Positions 24,813-33,858 of a stretch of 64,000 nucleotides of DNA are shown piece by piece; position 1 is the stretch's first letter; each line of letters starts with the position of its first letter. Both the position numbers and the translations under genes were made by a program. The DNA comes from Lachnospiraceae bacterium (GTDB lineage Bacteria > Bacillota > Clostridia > Lachnospirales > Lachnospiraceae). Below the pieces are notes generated by a model, which did no database searches, was not told the origin of the DNA, and saw nothing but the letters and a program-made list of their open reading frames with translations. The stretch covers positions 1 through 64,000 of the forward strand of contig CABJAW010000010.1 in assembly GCA_902363665.1 (NCBI GenBank), read 5' to 3'.

Positions 24813-26288
24813 CTACTTTACAAATGATGCAAGCTGCGTGAACGCCCGGATTAATGGCGCGCTGTGCAGGCCAAACACAAACATTGCGATTACAAAGAGT
24901 ACCAGCGGCAGGAGCATCATCCAGTTCGGGTCTTCGATTCCGTCAAGGCTGCTGTAATCAAAGTCTCTTCCCGGGAAAAATGCCCGGACAACGATCGTCA
25001 GCATATAGATTGCAGTCAGAAGTGCCGAAATCAGGAGCGCCGCCACGCCGGCAACAGCAAGCGGATGCGTGCTCGAAAGCGCCGCCTTTGCCAGATTCCA
25101 TTTGCTCACAAAACCGCAAAGTCCCGGCACACCCATCAGCGCAAAGCCGGAAATCGTAAAAATCACAAATACCTTCGGCATTTTCCGGCCAAGGCCGTTC
25201 AGCTCATGGATGTAATTCCGCCCAGTCTTATAGATCACTGCACCCGCACAGAAGAACGAGCATATCTTCATTACCGCATGAAATACCATATGGCTTAACG
25301 CCCCCACCAGTCCGAGCGGCGACATCAGTACGACACCGAACAGAATGTACGAGAGGTTGCTCATCGTGGAATACGCCAGCCTGCGCTTGAAATGTGTCTC
25401 CTTGAGCGCCCGGCTGCAGCCGTAGACGATCGTGATAATGACAAATATCAGGAGCACCGTCTGCGCCCAGGTACCGCGCAGAAACTCCGTACCGAAACTA
25501 TAATATGTGATCCGCATCAGCGTGAATGCGCCCGCCTTGACGACGGCCACCGCATGGAGCAGCGCCGTAACCGGTGTCGGAGCCACACCTGCCTTCGGAA
25601 GCCAGGCTCCAAACGGCCACATCGCGGTCTTGACCGAAAATCCAAGAAAGCACAGGACGTAGATGAGCAGAAGAAGATTTTCACTGCCCGCCGTCTTCGA
25701 GGGATCCAGTACACCGCCCGGCACAAAATTCGAGGTCACGCCGTAATTCAGGATAAAGATCATCCCGATAAACGCAAATGCCGCTCCGCCGAGCGAGTAA
25801 TACAGATACGTCCGGCTCGCCAGGATCGCCTCTCGCGACAGCGTATGCAGGATCAGCGGAAGTGTCACCAGCGTCAGCATCTCGTAAAAGCAGTACATCG
25901 TTACGATATCTTCTGAAAGCGCAATGCCGAGCGTGATGCCATAGGTGATCGTATAGAACATGAAAAAGTATTTTTCATGACCCTCATGCTTCATATACTC
26001 AAATGCATATAACGTCGCAAGCGGCCACAGTGCCGATACAATTCCCGCAAACACTGTACCAAGGCCATCCAGCTTAAAGCTGATGCTCAGGTTTCCGTTT
26101 AAGCGGAACAATACAAATGCATCCGCCGGCCGGTTCAAAAGCAGGGTGAGCACGAGCAGGGAATCTGCCAGCACCACTGTCTCGATGTAAATCATCATCT
26201 GTGTTCTGTTTTTAAATGGAAGCAGCGGGATCAGTGCTCCAAAAAGAATCGGGAGCAAAATCACAGCTGCCATCAGAAATGGTTTCAT
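24813..26288 (-). CDS. Antiporter-like membrane subunit D3 (NuoM/MrpD family)
   Basis: A 491-residue paralogue with about fourteen hydrophobic segments. Key residues are the glutamate in IVTMYCFYEMLTLVTLPLIL and the lysine in GFSVKTAMWPFGAWLPKAG. The ATG at 26288 follows GAGGAGGGAG; the frame extends 41 codons upstream, overlapping the previous gene without a ribosome site. It lies 13 bp behind D2. It is expected to form one proton/cation channel of the Mrp/Mbh-like complex. Confidence 0.9.
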   Translation of the reverse strand: MKPFLMAAVILLPILFGALIPLLPFKNRTQMMIYIETVVLADSLLVLTLLLNRPADAFVLFRLNGNLSISFKLDGLGTVFAGIVSALWPLATLYAFEYMKHEGHEKYFFMFYTITYGITLGIALSEDIVTMYCFYEMLTLVTLPLILHTLSREAILASRTYLYYSLGGAAFAFIGMIFILNYGVTSNFVPGGVLDPSKTAGSENLLLLIYVLCFLGFSVKTAMWPFGAWLPKAGVAPTPVTALLHAVAVVKAGAFTLMRITYYSFGTEFLRGTWAQTVLLIFVIITIVYGCSRALKETHFKRRLAYSTMSNLSYILFGVVLMSPLGLVGALSHMVFHAVMKICSFFCAGAVIYKTGRNYIHELNGLGRKMPKVFVIFTISGFALMGVPGLCGFVSKWNLAKAALSSTHPLAVAGVAALLISALLTAIYMLTIVVRAFFPGRDFDYSSLDGIEDPNWMMLLPLVLFVIAMFVFGLHSAPLIRAFTQLASFVK

Positions 26289-26301
26289 TTTTTCTCCCTC
26301 C

Positions 26302-27819
26302 TCACAGTAAAGTGACCGCCAGATCGCGGATATACGATGCCAGCGGATTTGGAAACAGGCCAAGCAGGATCGTAAGCACTGCAAGGAGCGCAAGCGGAAA
26401 CAGCATGCCAAGCGGCGCTTCCAGTTTTTCTGATTCCTTTTTCCAGTTCTTTCCAGGCAGAAATCCGTCGATCGTCACCGGCAGCAGATAACCGGCGGTC
26501 AGCAGTGCGCTGACAAGCAGTACGGCAGGTCCCAGATAGCGGAACACACCGGCCTGCGCCGAAAGTGCACCCTGCGCCAGATACCACTTGCTCACAAATC
26601 CGCTCATCGGAGGAATACCGATCAGGCCAAGTGCTGCAAACGTATAGCACCACAAGGTACGCGGCATTTCTTTTCCAATTCCCTGCAGTTCACATACGCG
26701 CGTCTTCCCGGTCTGATAAATCACGATACCGGCGGTCAGGAACAGTGCACATTTGATAAATGCATGAAAGACCGTGTGCAGCAGTGCTCCGGTAAATGCT
26801 TCTGGCTGAAGCAGTGCCAGGCCAAACAGCACGTACGACACTTGGCTTACGGTCGAATAAGCCAGGCGCTTTTTAAACACCGGTTCCCGAAATGCAAGCA
26901 GGGATCCCATGAAAACTGTGATCAGCGTCAGAGAAAGCCACGCCCACTGCACCCAGGTGCCGCGCAGAAAATCCGCTCCGATCATGTAATAAACAACACG
27001 GAGGACTGCGAGCACACCCGATTTTACGATGACGGCCGAGAGCGCCGCAGACGCCGGGGACGGAGCCACCGGATGCGCCGCCGGAAGCCAGGCGTGAAGC
27101 GGAAACATACCAGCCTTCGCACCAAAACCGATCAGCATTGCCATGACTGCGATCAGGAGAATCCCCTCATGCCCGGATACAAGCGATAAATTCAGCGCCC
27201 CTCCGGCCGTAAAGGTAAGTGTATCGCAGTAGTGATATAAAAAGAAGATTCCAAACAGACCAAGATAAGCGCCGCACATCGAATAAAACAGATATTTGAG
27301 CGCCGCCATGATCGCCTCGCGCGAGCCGTTGTGCATGACAAGCGGCATCGAGCACAGGGTCATCAGCTCATAAAACAGGTACATCGTCACGATATTTCCT
27401 GCGAAATCCAGCGCAACTAACACACCGTAGACCAGCAGAAAAAATCCGAAAAACCGCCGCTCTTCGCCCTCGTGCTTCATATACACAAAAGAATAAAAGC
27501 CGACCGATACCCAGACGATCGTGACAAACGTCACAAACAGCCTTCCGACTGCATCGATCCGAAAATAGACCGGAATCCCTTCCATCAGTTCGAACAGCCG
27601 CACCTCATGCTCACCGCTCCACGCTGCAAGCAGTGCAAGCACCGCTGTGAGCATCAGAACTGCTCCGACAAAGCAGTGCAGTTTTCTCCGCTCCTGCTCA
27701 TCCAGATCATGCCATATGTCTTTTCCGCTGCTGCGCAGGTGGCTTTTGAAGGAACTGCACAGCAGGCAGATTCCGGAAAGCGCCGGCAGCAGCACCGGCA
27801 GCAAAATCCAAGCATTCAT
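26302..27819 (-). CDS. Antiporter-like membrane subunit D2 (NuoM/MrpD family)
   Basis: A 505-residue paralogue of the neighbouring D subunits. It has the essential glutamate in IVTMYLFYELMTLCSMPLVM and the lysine in IGFGAKAGMFPLHAWLPAAH, plus a second conserved lysine in FKKRLAYSTVSQVSYVLFG. It is more similar to D3 and D4 in these blocks than to D1, suggesting duplication. AGGAGG precedes the ATG, 12 bp after D1. Confidence 0.9.
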   Translation of the reverse strand: MNAWILLPVLLPALSGICLLCSSFKSHLRSSGKDIWHDLDEQERRKLHCFVGAVLMLTAVLALLAAWSGEHEVRLFELMEGIPVYFRIDAVGRLFVTFVTIVWVSVGFYSFVYMKHEGEERRFFGFFLLVYGVLVALDFAGNIVTMYLFYELMTLCSMPLVMHNGSREAIMAALKYLFYSMCGAYLGLFGIFFLYHYCDTLTFTAGGALNLSLVSGHEGILLIAVMAMLIGFGAKAGMFPLHAWLPAAHPVAPSPASAALSAVIVKSGVLAVLRVVYYMIGADFLRGTWVQWAWLSLTLITVFMGSLLAFREPVFKKRLAYSTVSQVSYVLFGLALLQPEAFTGALLHTVFHAFIKCALFLTAGIVIYQTGKTRVCELQGIGKEMPRTLWCYTFAALGLIGIPPMSGFVSKWYLAQGALSAQAGVFRYLGPAVLLVSALLTAGYLLPVTIDGFLPGKNWKKESEKLEAPLGMLFPLALLAVLTILLGLFPNPLASYIRDLAVTLL

Positions 27820-27831
27820 TTTTTTATCCTC

Positions 27832-29340
27832 CTATGCAAACATCGAAAGTCCGCGCTCTAACAGCATCAGAATCGGCTGTGAGAACAGGCCGAGCACCAG
27901 ATTCAGGGCAACAAAGCAGATAAGGGCCGCCGCTTTCACCGGCTGCTCCTTCATCGCCGCCGTTTTGCAGCCTCTCTCTTTCTTTTCTTCCGGACGCATC
28001 GGCGTGTAAATACGGATCACCGTCTTCAGAAAGTAGACGGTATTTAAGATTGTACTGATGGCCAGTGCGATCAGCGTCGGCAGCATTTTGTAGGCGTGAC
28101 CGACCGCCGCCTGTGCAAATAAAATCTTGGAAATAAAGCCGCCGAGCATCGGAAAACCGACCATGGAAAGGGATCCGGCGGTAAACGCAACCCCCGCCAC
28201 CTTATCCCGGTATCCGGCTCCCGTCAGGTCAAAGAAATTCGTGCTGTCCCCGGATACCTCCGTCAGAGAGGAAGCCGAGAGAAACAGAAGCGCTTTCGTC
28301 GCCGCATGGCAGATAATATGAAAGACGCTCGCCAGCACGCCAAGTTCTGTGCCAAGACCGAAGCCCATATAAATGTATCCGATCTGTGCGACCGAGGAAT
28401 ACGCAATCATTCTGCGGATGCTGTTTTCCCGGATCGCATCGATCGATCCGATGATCATGCCTGCAATTCCGAACACGAACAGCACATGAATCACTTTACT
28501 GTCCCTTATCACCTCAAATCCGATTACACGGTAAAAGATCTTGAGCAGCAGGAAAATGTATCCCTTTGAGACAAGGGAAGACAAAATCGCCGCTGAGGAC
28601 ACTGTCGAATATCCGTACGCATCCGGCAGCCAGCCGTGAAACGGAAAAAGTGCGCTCTTGACTGCAAGTCCGACGCACATCAGGCCTACCGCCACAAGAA
28701 GCGGCACCTGATACTCGCCAGTCTCATGCAGGTTCCAGACTGCCTGCTGAATGTTGCTCATCAGCAGATGCCCCGTGATGCTGTACAGAAAACAGATACC
28801 GAGCAGCAGCATACCGGAGCCTAAAAGACTCATAATCATGTAGCGCGTCGCAGCAACAATCGTCCTTCCGTTCTGGCGGATCATGATCAGGCCGCAGGCA
28901 GAAATCGTGTTGATCTCCACGAACACGTATGCCGTAAACAAGTCATTCGTATAAATCAGTGCGAGCAGTGAGGAAAGCAGCAGATTGACCATGATATAGT
29001 AGAGATTCTGCTTCGACTCCTCAATCTCCTCCTCCCGTTCCTTTATGCCGCCGAGCATGCACAGCAGCATCGTCGCGCAGAAAAAGACCGCCATCACAGC
29101 TTCCAGGATTCCGACGCGGATCTCATTTCCCCACGGAGCCGAAAAATGTCCCATCCGATAGACGTACGGCTCTCCGGTGCGCACCACAAATGCGAGCACA
29201 CAGACATTCATCACTCCGATCACCGTGATCACAAACGTGTTCCACCACTTTGCTTTTTTCCCATTTAATATGGAAGAAAGAGGTCCGGAAAACAAAGAAA
29301 GGATGATGCAGATAAATGGAAAATTCTGAACAAATTCCAT
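27832..29340 (-). CDS. mrpD: Antiporter-like membrane subunit D1 (MrpD/MbhH family)
   Basis: A 502-residue subunit that follows mrpC directly, the position of MrpD/MbhH. The key glutamate is in FTAYVFVEINTISACGLIMI and the key lysine in GLAVKSALFPFHGWLPDAY; RRMIAYSSVAQIGYIYMGFG is the TM-helix motif usual in this family. The start ATG overlaps the mrpC stop codon (TGATG). This is the most MrpD-like of the four paralogues; together they give four putative proton paths. Confidence 0.92.
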   Translation of the reverse strand: MEFVQNFPFICIILSLFSGPLSSILNGKKAKWWNTFVITVIGVMNVCVLAFVVRTGEPYVYRMGHFSAPWGNEIRVGILEAVMAVFFCATMLLCMLGGIKEREEEIEESKQNLYYIMVNLLLSSLLALIYTNDLFTAYVFVEINTISACGLIMIRQNGRTIVAATRYMIMSLLGSGMLLLGICFLYSITGHLLMSNIQQAVWNLHETGEYQVPLLVAVGLMCVGLAVKSALFPFHGWLPDAYGYSTVSSAAILSSLVSKGYIFLLLKIFYRVIGFEVIRDSKVIHVLFVFGIAGMIIGSIDAIRENSIRRMIAYSSVAQIGYIYMGFGLGTELGVLASVFHIICHAATKALLFLSASSLTEVSGDSTNFFDLTGAGYRDKVAGVAFTAGSLSMVGFPMLGGFISKILFAQAAVGHAYKMLPTLIALAISTILNTVYFLKTVIRIYTPMRPEEKKERGCKTAAMKEQPVKAAALICFVALNLVLGLFSQPILMLLERGLSMFA

Positions 29341-29717
29341 CACAGCCCCTCCTTTTCCAGCCTGGTGGTGATCTCATCCAGATTCAGGGTGTGATATCTG
29401 CGGTACAGACGGATCGTCAGGGAGAGCATCAGGGCCGTGACCGATACGGAGACAACAATCCCCGTCAGCACAAGACCTGCCGGGATCGGGTTGATGTACG
29501 CCTCCACGCTCTGTACACCATCCACCACGATCGGTGCCTTCCGGCCGGCGATATACCCCTTCAAGGCCAGAAACAGATACATTGCCGTGTCCATGATATT
29601 CAATCCGATAATCTTTTTGATCAGATTTTTCTGCAGCAGCAGATTGGAAAAACCGATTCCGAACAGGATCATCGCCACTGCCTCTTCATAATTATTGATC
29701 AGATTCGTAAAGTTCAT
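29340..29717 (-). CDS. mrpC: Mrp antiporter subunit C (NuoK/MbhG-like)
   Basis: A 125-residue protein with three hydrophobic segments. Typical MrpC features are the N-terminal helix, IGLNIMDTAMYLFLALKGY in the second, and DGVQSVEAYINPIPAGLVLT before the third helix. In Mrp and complex I this subunit lies between the antiporter-like subunits and the connecting part. It follows mrpB with almost no gap and overlaps D1. Confidence 0.92.
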   Translation of the reverse strand: MNFTNLINNYEEAVAMILFGIGFSNLLLQKNLIKKIIGLNIMDTAMYLFLALKGYIAGRKAPIVVDGVQSVEAYINPIPAGLVLTGIVVSVSVTALMLSLTIRLYRRYHTLNLDEITTRLEKEGL

Positions 29718-29718
29718 A

Positions 29719-30690
29719 TCAGTAGCCTCCTTTCCGGAACATCACATAAAAAGTATACATCGTCCCGGCTACGACAATGCCGACGCAGATGTTCAAAATC
29801 AAAATCAGTCCGCTTGAGAGAATCGCCCCCGGCGTACCAAGCGGGATCACACTGTGAATTTCATTTGCTCCCGTATAGAATGAGTAGCTCTTCGCCAAAG
29901 CATAACAGGCAAGTGCGCCAAAACTCATCCACTTATACGTTTTCGCAGTAAAGAAGCGCTCCGTCTTTGCAAAGCCAAACGCGTTCAGATACAGAATCAG
30001 CCCGGCTCCGATGACCGCACCGCCGGAAAAGCCGCCGCCCGGTCCCAGATGACCGCAGAGAATCACGTAGATACCGAAGATAATAATCGGCGGTACGAGA
30101 ATCCGCGCCACAGTCTGGAGAATCACGTCATTTTTCGGCTCGTAGATCCGGTCATTTGCCTCGCGCTCCGCAATGCTGTCCTTTCCTTTTTTCTTATCAA
30201 TGCGCAGCAGAATGAGTACCGTGCAGGTCGCGATAAACAACACATGAGACTCACCCAGCGTATCAAATGCACGGTAATCCAGGATCATGCCAGTCACGAT
30301 GTTGACCGCCCCCGTCTCCTGCAGGCCGTTCTCAATGTAACGCTGCGGCACCTCATTGTTCACCGGATTTTCCGCATGACCAAATGTCGGCAGATAAGAG
30401 ACTCCGGTGAGCAGAACGAGCACCAGACTGATACAGAACAATACGCTGAACAATCGGTAAATCTTCTGAAACAGCCGCATTTCCGCATTGTGCTCCACAT
30501 CAAAGACACGCTCATAGATTTTCTTTTTTTCTTCGCTCCGCTGTCTGGTCACAGTGGTGTCCTCTTTAAATTCCTGCTGCGGCTTCATCTCTACCGTATC
30601 AAGGAACGGATCCTTCGTGCCGTCCAGCCACTGTCGCAGATGGTATGAGCGTGTTTTTTTATACTGTTCCTCCGGAACTTTTCGGCTCAT
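29719..30690 (-). CDS. mrpB: Fusion of MbhE-like segment and MrpB (MnhB) domain
   Basis: A 323-residue protein. An N-terminal cytoplasmic stretch (about residues 1-75) is followed by a membrane helix and GMILDYRAFDTLGESHVLFI, which matches the MbhE-like end of MrpA (usually DFRGFDTLGE). The C-terminal half is MrpB, with CGHLGPGGGFSGGAVIGAG and a final GLILILNICVGIVVAGTMY helix. Canonical Mrp carries the MbhE part on MrpA, so this gene fuses it to MrpB. It overlaps the MbhD gene by 32 bases. Confidence 0.87.
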   Translation of the reverse strand: MSRKVPEEQYKKTRSYHLRQWLDGTKDPFLDTVEMKPQQEFKEDTTVTRQRSEEKKKIYERVFDVEHNAEMRLFQKIYRLFSVLFCISLVLVLLTGVSYLPTFGHAENPVNNEVPQRYIENGLQETGAVNIVTGMILDYRAFDTLGESHVLFIATCTVLILLRIDKKKGKDSIAEREANDRIYEPKNDVILQTVARILVPPIIIFGIYVILCGHLGPGGGFSGGAVIGAGLILYLNAFGFAKTERFFTAKTYKWMSFGALACYALAKSYSFYTGANEIHSVIPLGTPGAILSSGLILILNICVGIVVAGTMYTFYVMFRKGGY

Positions 30691-31003
30691 CGCTTTCCTC
30701 TCCTTTCCCTGATTCCATTCTCAGCACTTCCTGTTCTTCCTGCTTTTTCAGCTCTTCGTCCGCTTCTCCCATCATTGCGTGAATCTTCTTTAAGGTAACG
30801 AAAAAGAGCACACTCGTGATACCGGCTCCGACCGCAGCCTCCGTGATCGCCAGGTCCGGCGATTCCAGCAGGATCCAGATCACTGAAGCGACCAGACTGT
30901 AGGACATATAGATCAAAATGGAATTGAGCAGATTTTTGGAAAGACTCACTGAAATGGCGCAGGCCACAAGAAATCCAAGCAAAATAAAAAGAAACACGCT
31001 CAT
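30659..31003 (-). CDS. MbhD-like (DUF4040) subunit
   Basis: A 114-residue membrane protein with three helices. The motif ESPDLAITEAAVGAGITSVL is characteristic of the DUF4040/MbhD part, which is a C-terminal section of MrpA in canonical Mrp but a separate gene in archaeal Mbh. A charged tail of about 30 residues follows. The start overlaps the mrpG stop (ATGA). Confidence 0.87.
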   Translation of the reverse strand: MSVFLFILLGFLVACAISVSLSKNLLNSILIYMSYSLVASVIWILLESPDLAITEAAVGAGITSVLFFVTLKKIHAMMGEADEELKKQEEQEVLRMESGKGEESDEPKSSGGTV

Positions 31004-31392
31004 GCCTTCTCCCCCTCTTCGCCGTTTTCTTTATTTTCTTCCGCCAGCGCTTTTTCCAGTTCCCGCAGCGTCATTTTCCTGTAATGTTTCTCCTTATCCT
31101 CGTTTGTCGTCACCTCCAGACGCGCAATCAGATGCGAAGAAACCGGTGATGCAAACCAGAGAAATACGATGACCAGCAGAAACTTGGCAGAAGTAAAATT
31201 CCAGCCATTCATCAGGATCAGTCCCAGCAGGGCAAAGCCAATGCCAAGCGTATCTCCCATTGCAGCCGCATGCATCCGGTTCAGAACATATTTAAATCGA
31301 AAGACGCCGATCATCTCAATCAGAAAGATTCCAAGTCCGCACAGCAGAAAAACAGCGCCTGCAAAGAAGCGTACCCATTCAAATACCGCCAT
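31000..31392 (-). CDS. mrpG: Mrp antiporter subunit G
   Basis: A 130-residue subunit with three hydrophobic segments. MrpG markers are GVFRFKYVLNRMHAAAMGDT and LGIGFALLGLILMNGW, followed by FASPVSSHLIAR. The charged C-terminus contains KHYRKMTLRELEKAL. The ATG at 31392 is preceded by GGAGG and overlaps the mrpF end by 14 bases. Confidence 0.92.
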   Translation of the reverse strand: MAVFEWVRFFAGAVFLLCGLGIFLIEMIGVFRFKYVLNRMHAAAMGDTLGIGFALLGLILMNGWNFTSAKFLLVIVFLWFASPVSSHLIARLEVTTNEDKEKHYRKMTLRELEKALAEENKENGEEGEKA

Positions 31393-31711
31393 CCTCTTTT
31401 TCCTCCTTCTGCTTTTTCTCCTGATAAACACCCATGTACACCTTGGTCAGCACGATCACTGCAAGAAAACTGATCATCGCATAGATAATACAGATATCCG
31501 CCAGATACCCTTCCTGCAGCATCACGGTCAGGATTGCTATGATGACCATGACCATTGTCCCCATCATGTTGACTGAAACGATGCGATCCGCGATCCGCGG
31601 TCCGATGATTGCACGGACCAGGCAGAGGATCAGCATCACTGCAAGAAAAATAAGTGCCGCAACAAACACCGCCTGATACGCCTGATCCAGTCCGACGATT
31701 CCCTTTCCCAT
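31379..31711 (-). CDS. mrpF: Mrp antiporter subunit F
   Basis: A 110-residue protein with three helices. MrpF features are IIGPRIADRIVSVNMMGTM (about residues 32-50) and ADICIIYAMISFLAVIVLTK. It lies four bases after mrpE and overlaps mrpG. The hydrophilic N-terminal extension of about 12 residues is mild. Confidence 0.92.
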   Translation of the reverse strand: MGKGIVGLDQAYQAVFVAALIFLAVMLILCLVRAIIGPRIADRIVSVNMMGTMVMVIIAILTVMLQEGYLADICIIYAMISFLAVIVLTKVYMGVYQEKKQKEEKEDGGI

Positions 31712-31715
31712 AGGT

Positions 31716-32189
31716 TTATGCCCCCTCTTCCTGCTTTTCCATATCTTTTAATAAATCTGCAAGTACTGACGAATCCATGCCCGCTGCAAGACTTTCGTCG
31801 AGACAGTGCACCAGGTATTCCTGGTCTTCGAGCGTCACTGTGATCGTCCCCGGCGTAAGCGTGATCGCATTGGCCAGGAACGCTTTTCCGGCCTGTGTTT
31901 TCATATCGGTGTGAAAGCTTACAAGCGCCGGTTCAACTTCCTCTTTTTCCGAGAGGATCATATGAATGACTGCAAAATTCGCCTTGATGATTTCCCGGAC
32001 CAGAACGAAAATGTACCGCAGCATTTTGAAAATGCGCCGGTACAGCTGCTTCTCTTTTTTCACACTGTAATCCATGAACCGGCAGGTAAACGCAAAGATC
32101 ACGCCCGCGATCACCAGTCCGAAAATACAGATTTCTGTCGTCACCGCCCCGTTAAATATGATCCACAGAACAAAATACAGCAAATACAT
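31716..32189 (-). CDS. mrpE: Mrp antiporter subunit E
   Basis: A 157-residue protein with two to three N-terminal hydrophobic segments and a C-terminal soluble domain. MrpE hallmarks are ANAITLTPGTITVTLEDQEY and LVHCLDE near residues 110-135. It is the first gene of the ten-gene operon. GGAGG precedes the ATG and a 12-bp direct repeat lies just upstream. Confidence 0.93.
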   Translation of the reverse strand: MYLLYFVLWIIFNGAVTTEICIFGLVIAGVIFAFTCRFMDYSVKKEKQLYRRIFKMLRYIFVLVREIIKANFAVIHMILSEKEEVEPALVSFHTDMKTQAGKAFLANAITLTPGTITVTLEDQEYLVHCLDESLAAGMDSSVLADLLKDMEKQEEGA

Positions 32190-32201
32190 GTCTTTTCCTC
32201 C

Positions 32202-32228
32202 GTCTTATTTTAATCTGTCTTATTTTAA
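32202..32228 (-). promoter_or_regulatory. Direct repeat upstream of mrpE
   Basis: GTCTTATTTTAA occurs twice, 15 bp start to start, between the mrpE ribosome site and the probable -10 TAAAAT. It could be an operator or simply AT-rich promoter DNA; the 309-bp gap holds no gene and otherwise contains a terminator. Confidence 0.4.
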
Positions 32229-32430
32229 CGCAATTTGCCAGTTTCGTCCATATGAGAAAAAATGTTTTTCTGCATATTTTCTGTTTCAGGAAGCGTCTTA
32301 ACTTGTTTTTAGCGACATTTTGCATGATTTTTATTTTCTTTGACGCAAGTTTTTTTACGATATGCTTACGAGATTTCGCAAGCGGATCCTTCCTATGATA
32401 TTCCAAACACACTCTTATATATTCGGGCAC

Positions 32431-32471
32431 AAAAAAAGAAGCCGGAGACGCTCTCCATCGTCTTCAGCTTC
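32431..32471 (-). terminator. Terminator downstream of the polytopic membrane protein gene
   Basis: Read on the minus strand, GAAGCTGAAGACG pairs with CGTCTCCGGCTTC around an eight-base loop and is followed by TTTTTTT. Confidence 0.85.
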
Positions 32472-32498
32472 CATTCTTTTTCTACCATCTGCGTTTTC

Positions 32499-33836
32499 TC
32501 ACGCCCCAACAAGGTAGCTGCCGCCCTGCATCAGCATGACAAAAAAGTCTACTCCACAATACAGGTGCCACAAAAACAATGTACTGCAAACCAAAAGATA
32601 CAGCAGCCTTCCCCGCTCCCGTGCAGTGGCCCGGCAAAACTGTTGATACGCCGATCCGCCGCAAACGCGGCACTTTGTCCACCAGGTAAGCAGTTCTTTT
32701 ACAAGAAGCCCGGCACACACAGAAAAAATCAGGAACTGACAGAAACTATATCCCCATGACAGATTTCCATGCATCTTCCGCACGCCGTCCTCAGAAAGGC
32801 AGAGATATTCCAGCAGGCCTGTAAGCCATATCAGCCAGGCGAAACGGTAACTGCGATCTTTTTTCAGCCTTGGCAGATTTCCCAAAAATATGGCAAGCGG
32901 AAAAACAGCCGACTGAAGAAGTGCCGCCACCGGATGTCTGTTCCACGCAAGTAACCCGGGCGCAATCGCAAACACGATCGATGAACCGCTTCGTTCGCCT
33001 GTAAACAGTACCATTGTCTCATAAATCACTACACCAAGTGAGATCAGCACCGGTATGCCAAAAAGCACCTGTTTTCCAAATGTGCGGCCGCGGTCTGCAA
33101 TGCAGTCTGAAAGCAGCGTCAGTGCCATCGCAGGTGCAAAGCACAGGATAAAATTCGGCTTCATCATGTTTACAAAGATCAGCGCAAGCGTAAAGAGAAG
33201 CCATTGTCTTTTTGAAAGCCCGCTCCGGTAAATTTCCAGATACCGGAAATAAAGAAGCAATACAATCGTTCCGGCAAATTTCATGCCAATATAAGTAGAA
33301 TTGTGCCAGATCGTCCCCGTCTGCATGCCAAGATACGGACACGGATTCACAGCCGGAAGATACAGCGGCATCACAAACATACAGCAAAAAGCCAGCAGGT
33401 GCAGCGCCGTCTTTCCTCTTCCAGAATACAGACGGCAGAGCAGACGCCACATTAAAAATACGGTACCGGTCGTGATCAGCGCCAGAAAAAGAGCGACTGA
33501 TTTCTCATTCAGTCTCAGAGTCCCGGTCAGAAACCCAAGTGTCATCTCCATGAGACTGTAGGCCGTATGTGCTTTTCCCTCCGCGATATGTGCCGGAAGA
33601 TCTGACATATAATCGCCAAGCGGTCCCGGGTACTGAATGGCCTGCCGCAGATACAGGCGGTAAGAATACGCTCCCAAAAGGCCGTATAAAACGGCAAACA
33701 ATCCATATTTTATATACACACGGCTTTTCTCTCTCATCTGCTTCCTCATTTTCTTTCGTGCTCGATCATCATTTTTCGGTCTGTTATGCTCAGCACTCTG
33801 TTTTTCATACTCATTCATCATTTTCAGATCTGTCAT
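32499..33836 (-). CDS. Polytopic membrane protein of unknown function
   Basis: A 445-residue protein with a basic N-terminal tail (about 45 residues) and roughly ten to eleven hydrophobic segments. The pattern of many helices with a large early loop (ending NPCPYLGMQTGTIWHNSTY) resembles membrane glycosyltransferase-like or EpsG-like proteins, but no catalytic motif could be confirmed. The ATG at 33836 has GGAAGTGAG upstream; an extended frame to 33923 would overlap the aspartate kinase gene. It probably follows lysC in the same transcript. Confidence 0.7.
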   Translation of the reverse strand: MTDLKMMNEYEKQSAEHNRPKNDDRARKKMRKQMREKSRVYIKYGLFAVLYGLLGAYSYRLYLRQAIQYPGPLGDYMSDLPAHIAEGKAHTAYSLMEMTLGFLTGTLRLNEKSVALFLALITTGTVFLMWRLLCRLYSGRGKTALHLLAFCCMFVMPLYLPAVNPCPYLGMQTGTIWHNSTYIGMKFAGTIVLLLYFRYLEIYRSGLSKRQWLLFTLALIFVNMMKPNFILCFAPAMALTLLSDCIADRGRTFGKQVLFGIPVLISLGVVIYETMVLFTGERSGSSIVFAIAPGLLAWNRHPVAALLQSAVFPLAIFLGNLPRLKKDRSYRFAWLIWLTGLLEYLCLSEDGVRKMHGNLSWGYSFCQFLIFSVCAGLLVKELLTWWTKCRVCGGSAYQQFCRATARERGRLLYLLVCSTLFLWHLYCGVDFFVMLMQGGSYLVGA

Positions 33837-33858
33837 GCTCACTTCCGCCACTTTGTGC

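Noticed and set aside
22650..32189. Complex I or formate-hydrogenlyase operon
   Set aside because: No NuoBCD/HycEG-like, iron-sulfur or flavin subunit is present; MrpE, F, G and B identify the Mrp/Mbh antiporter type.
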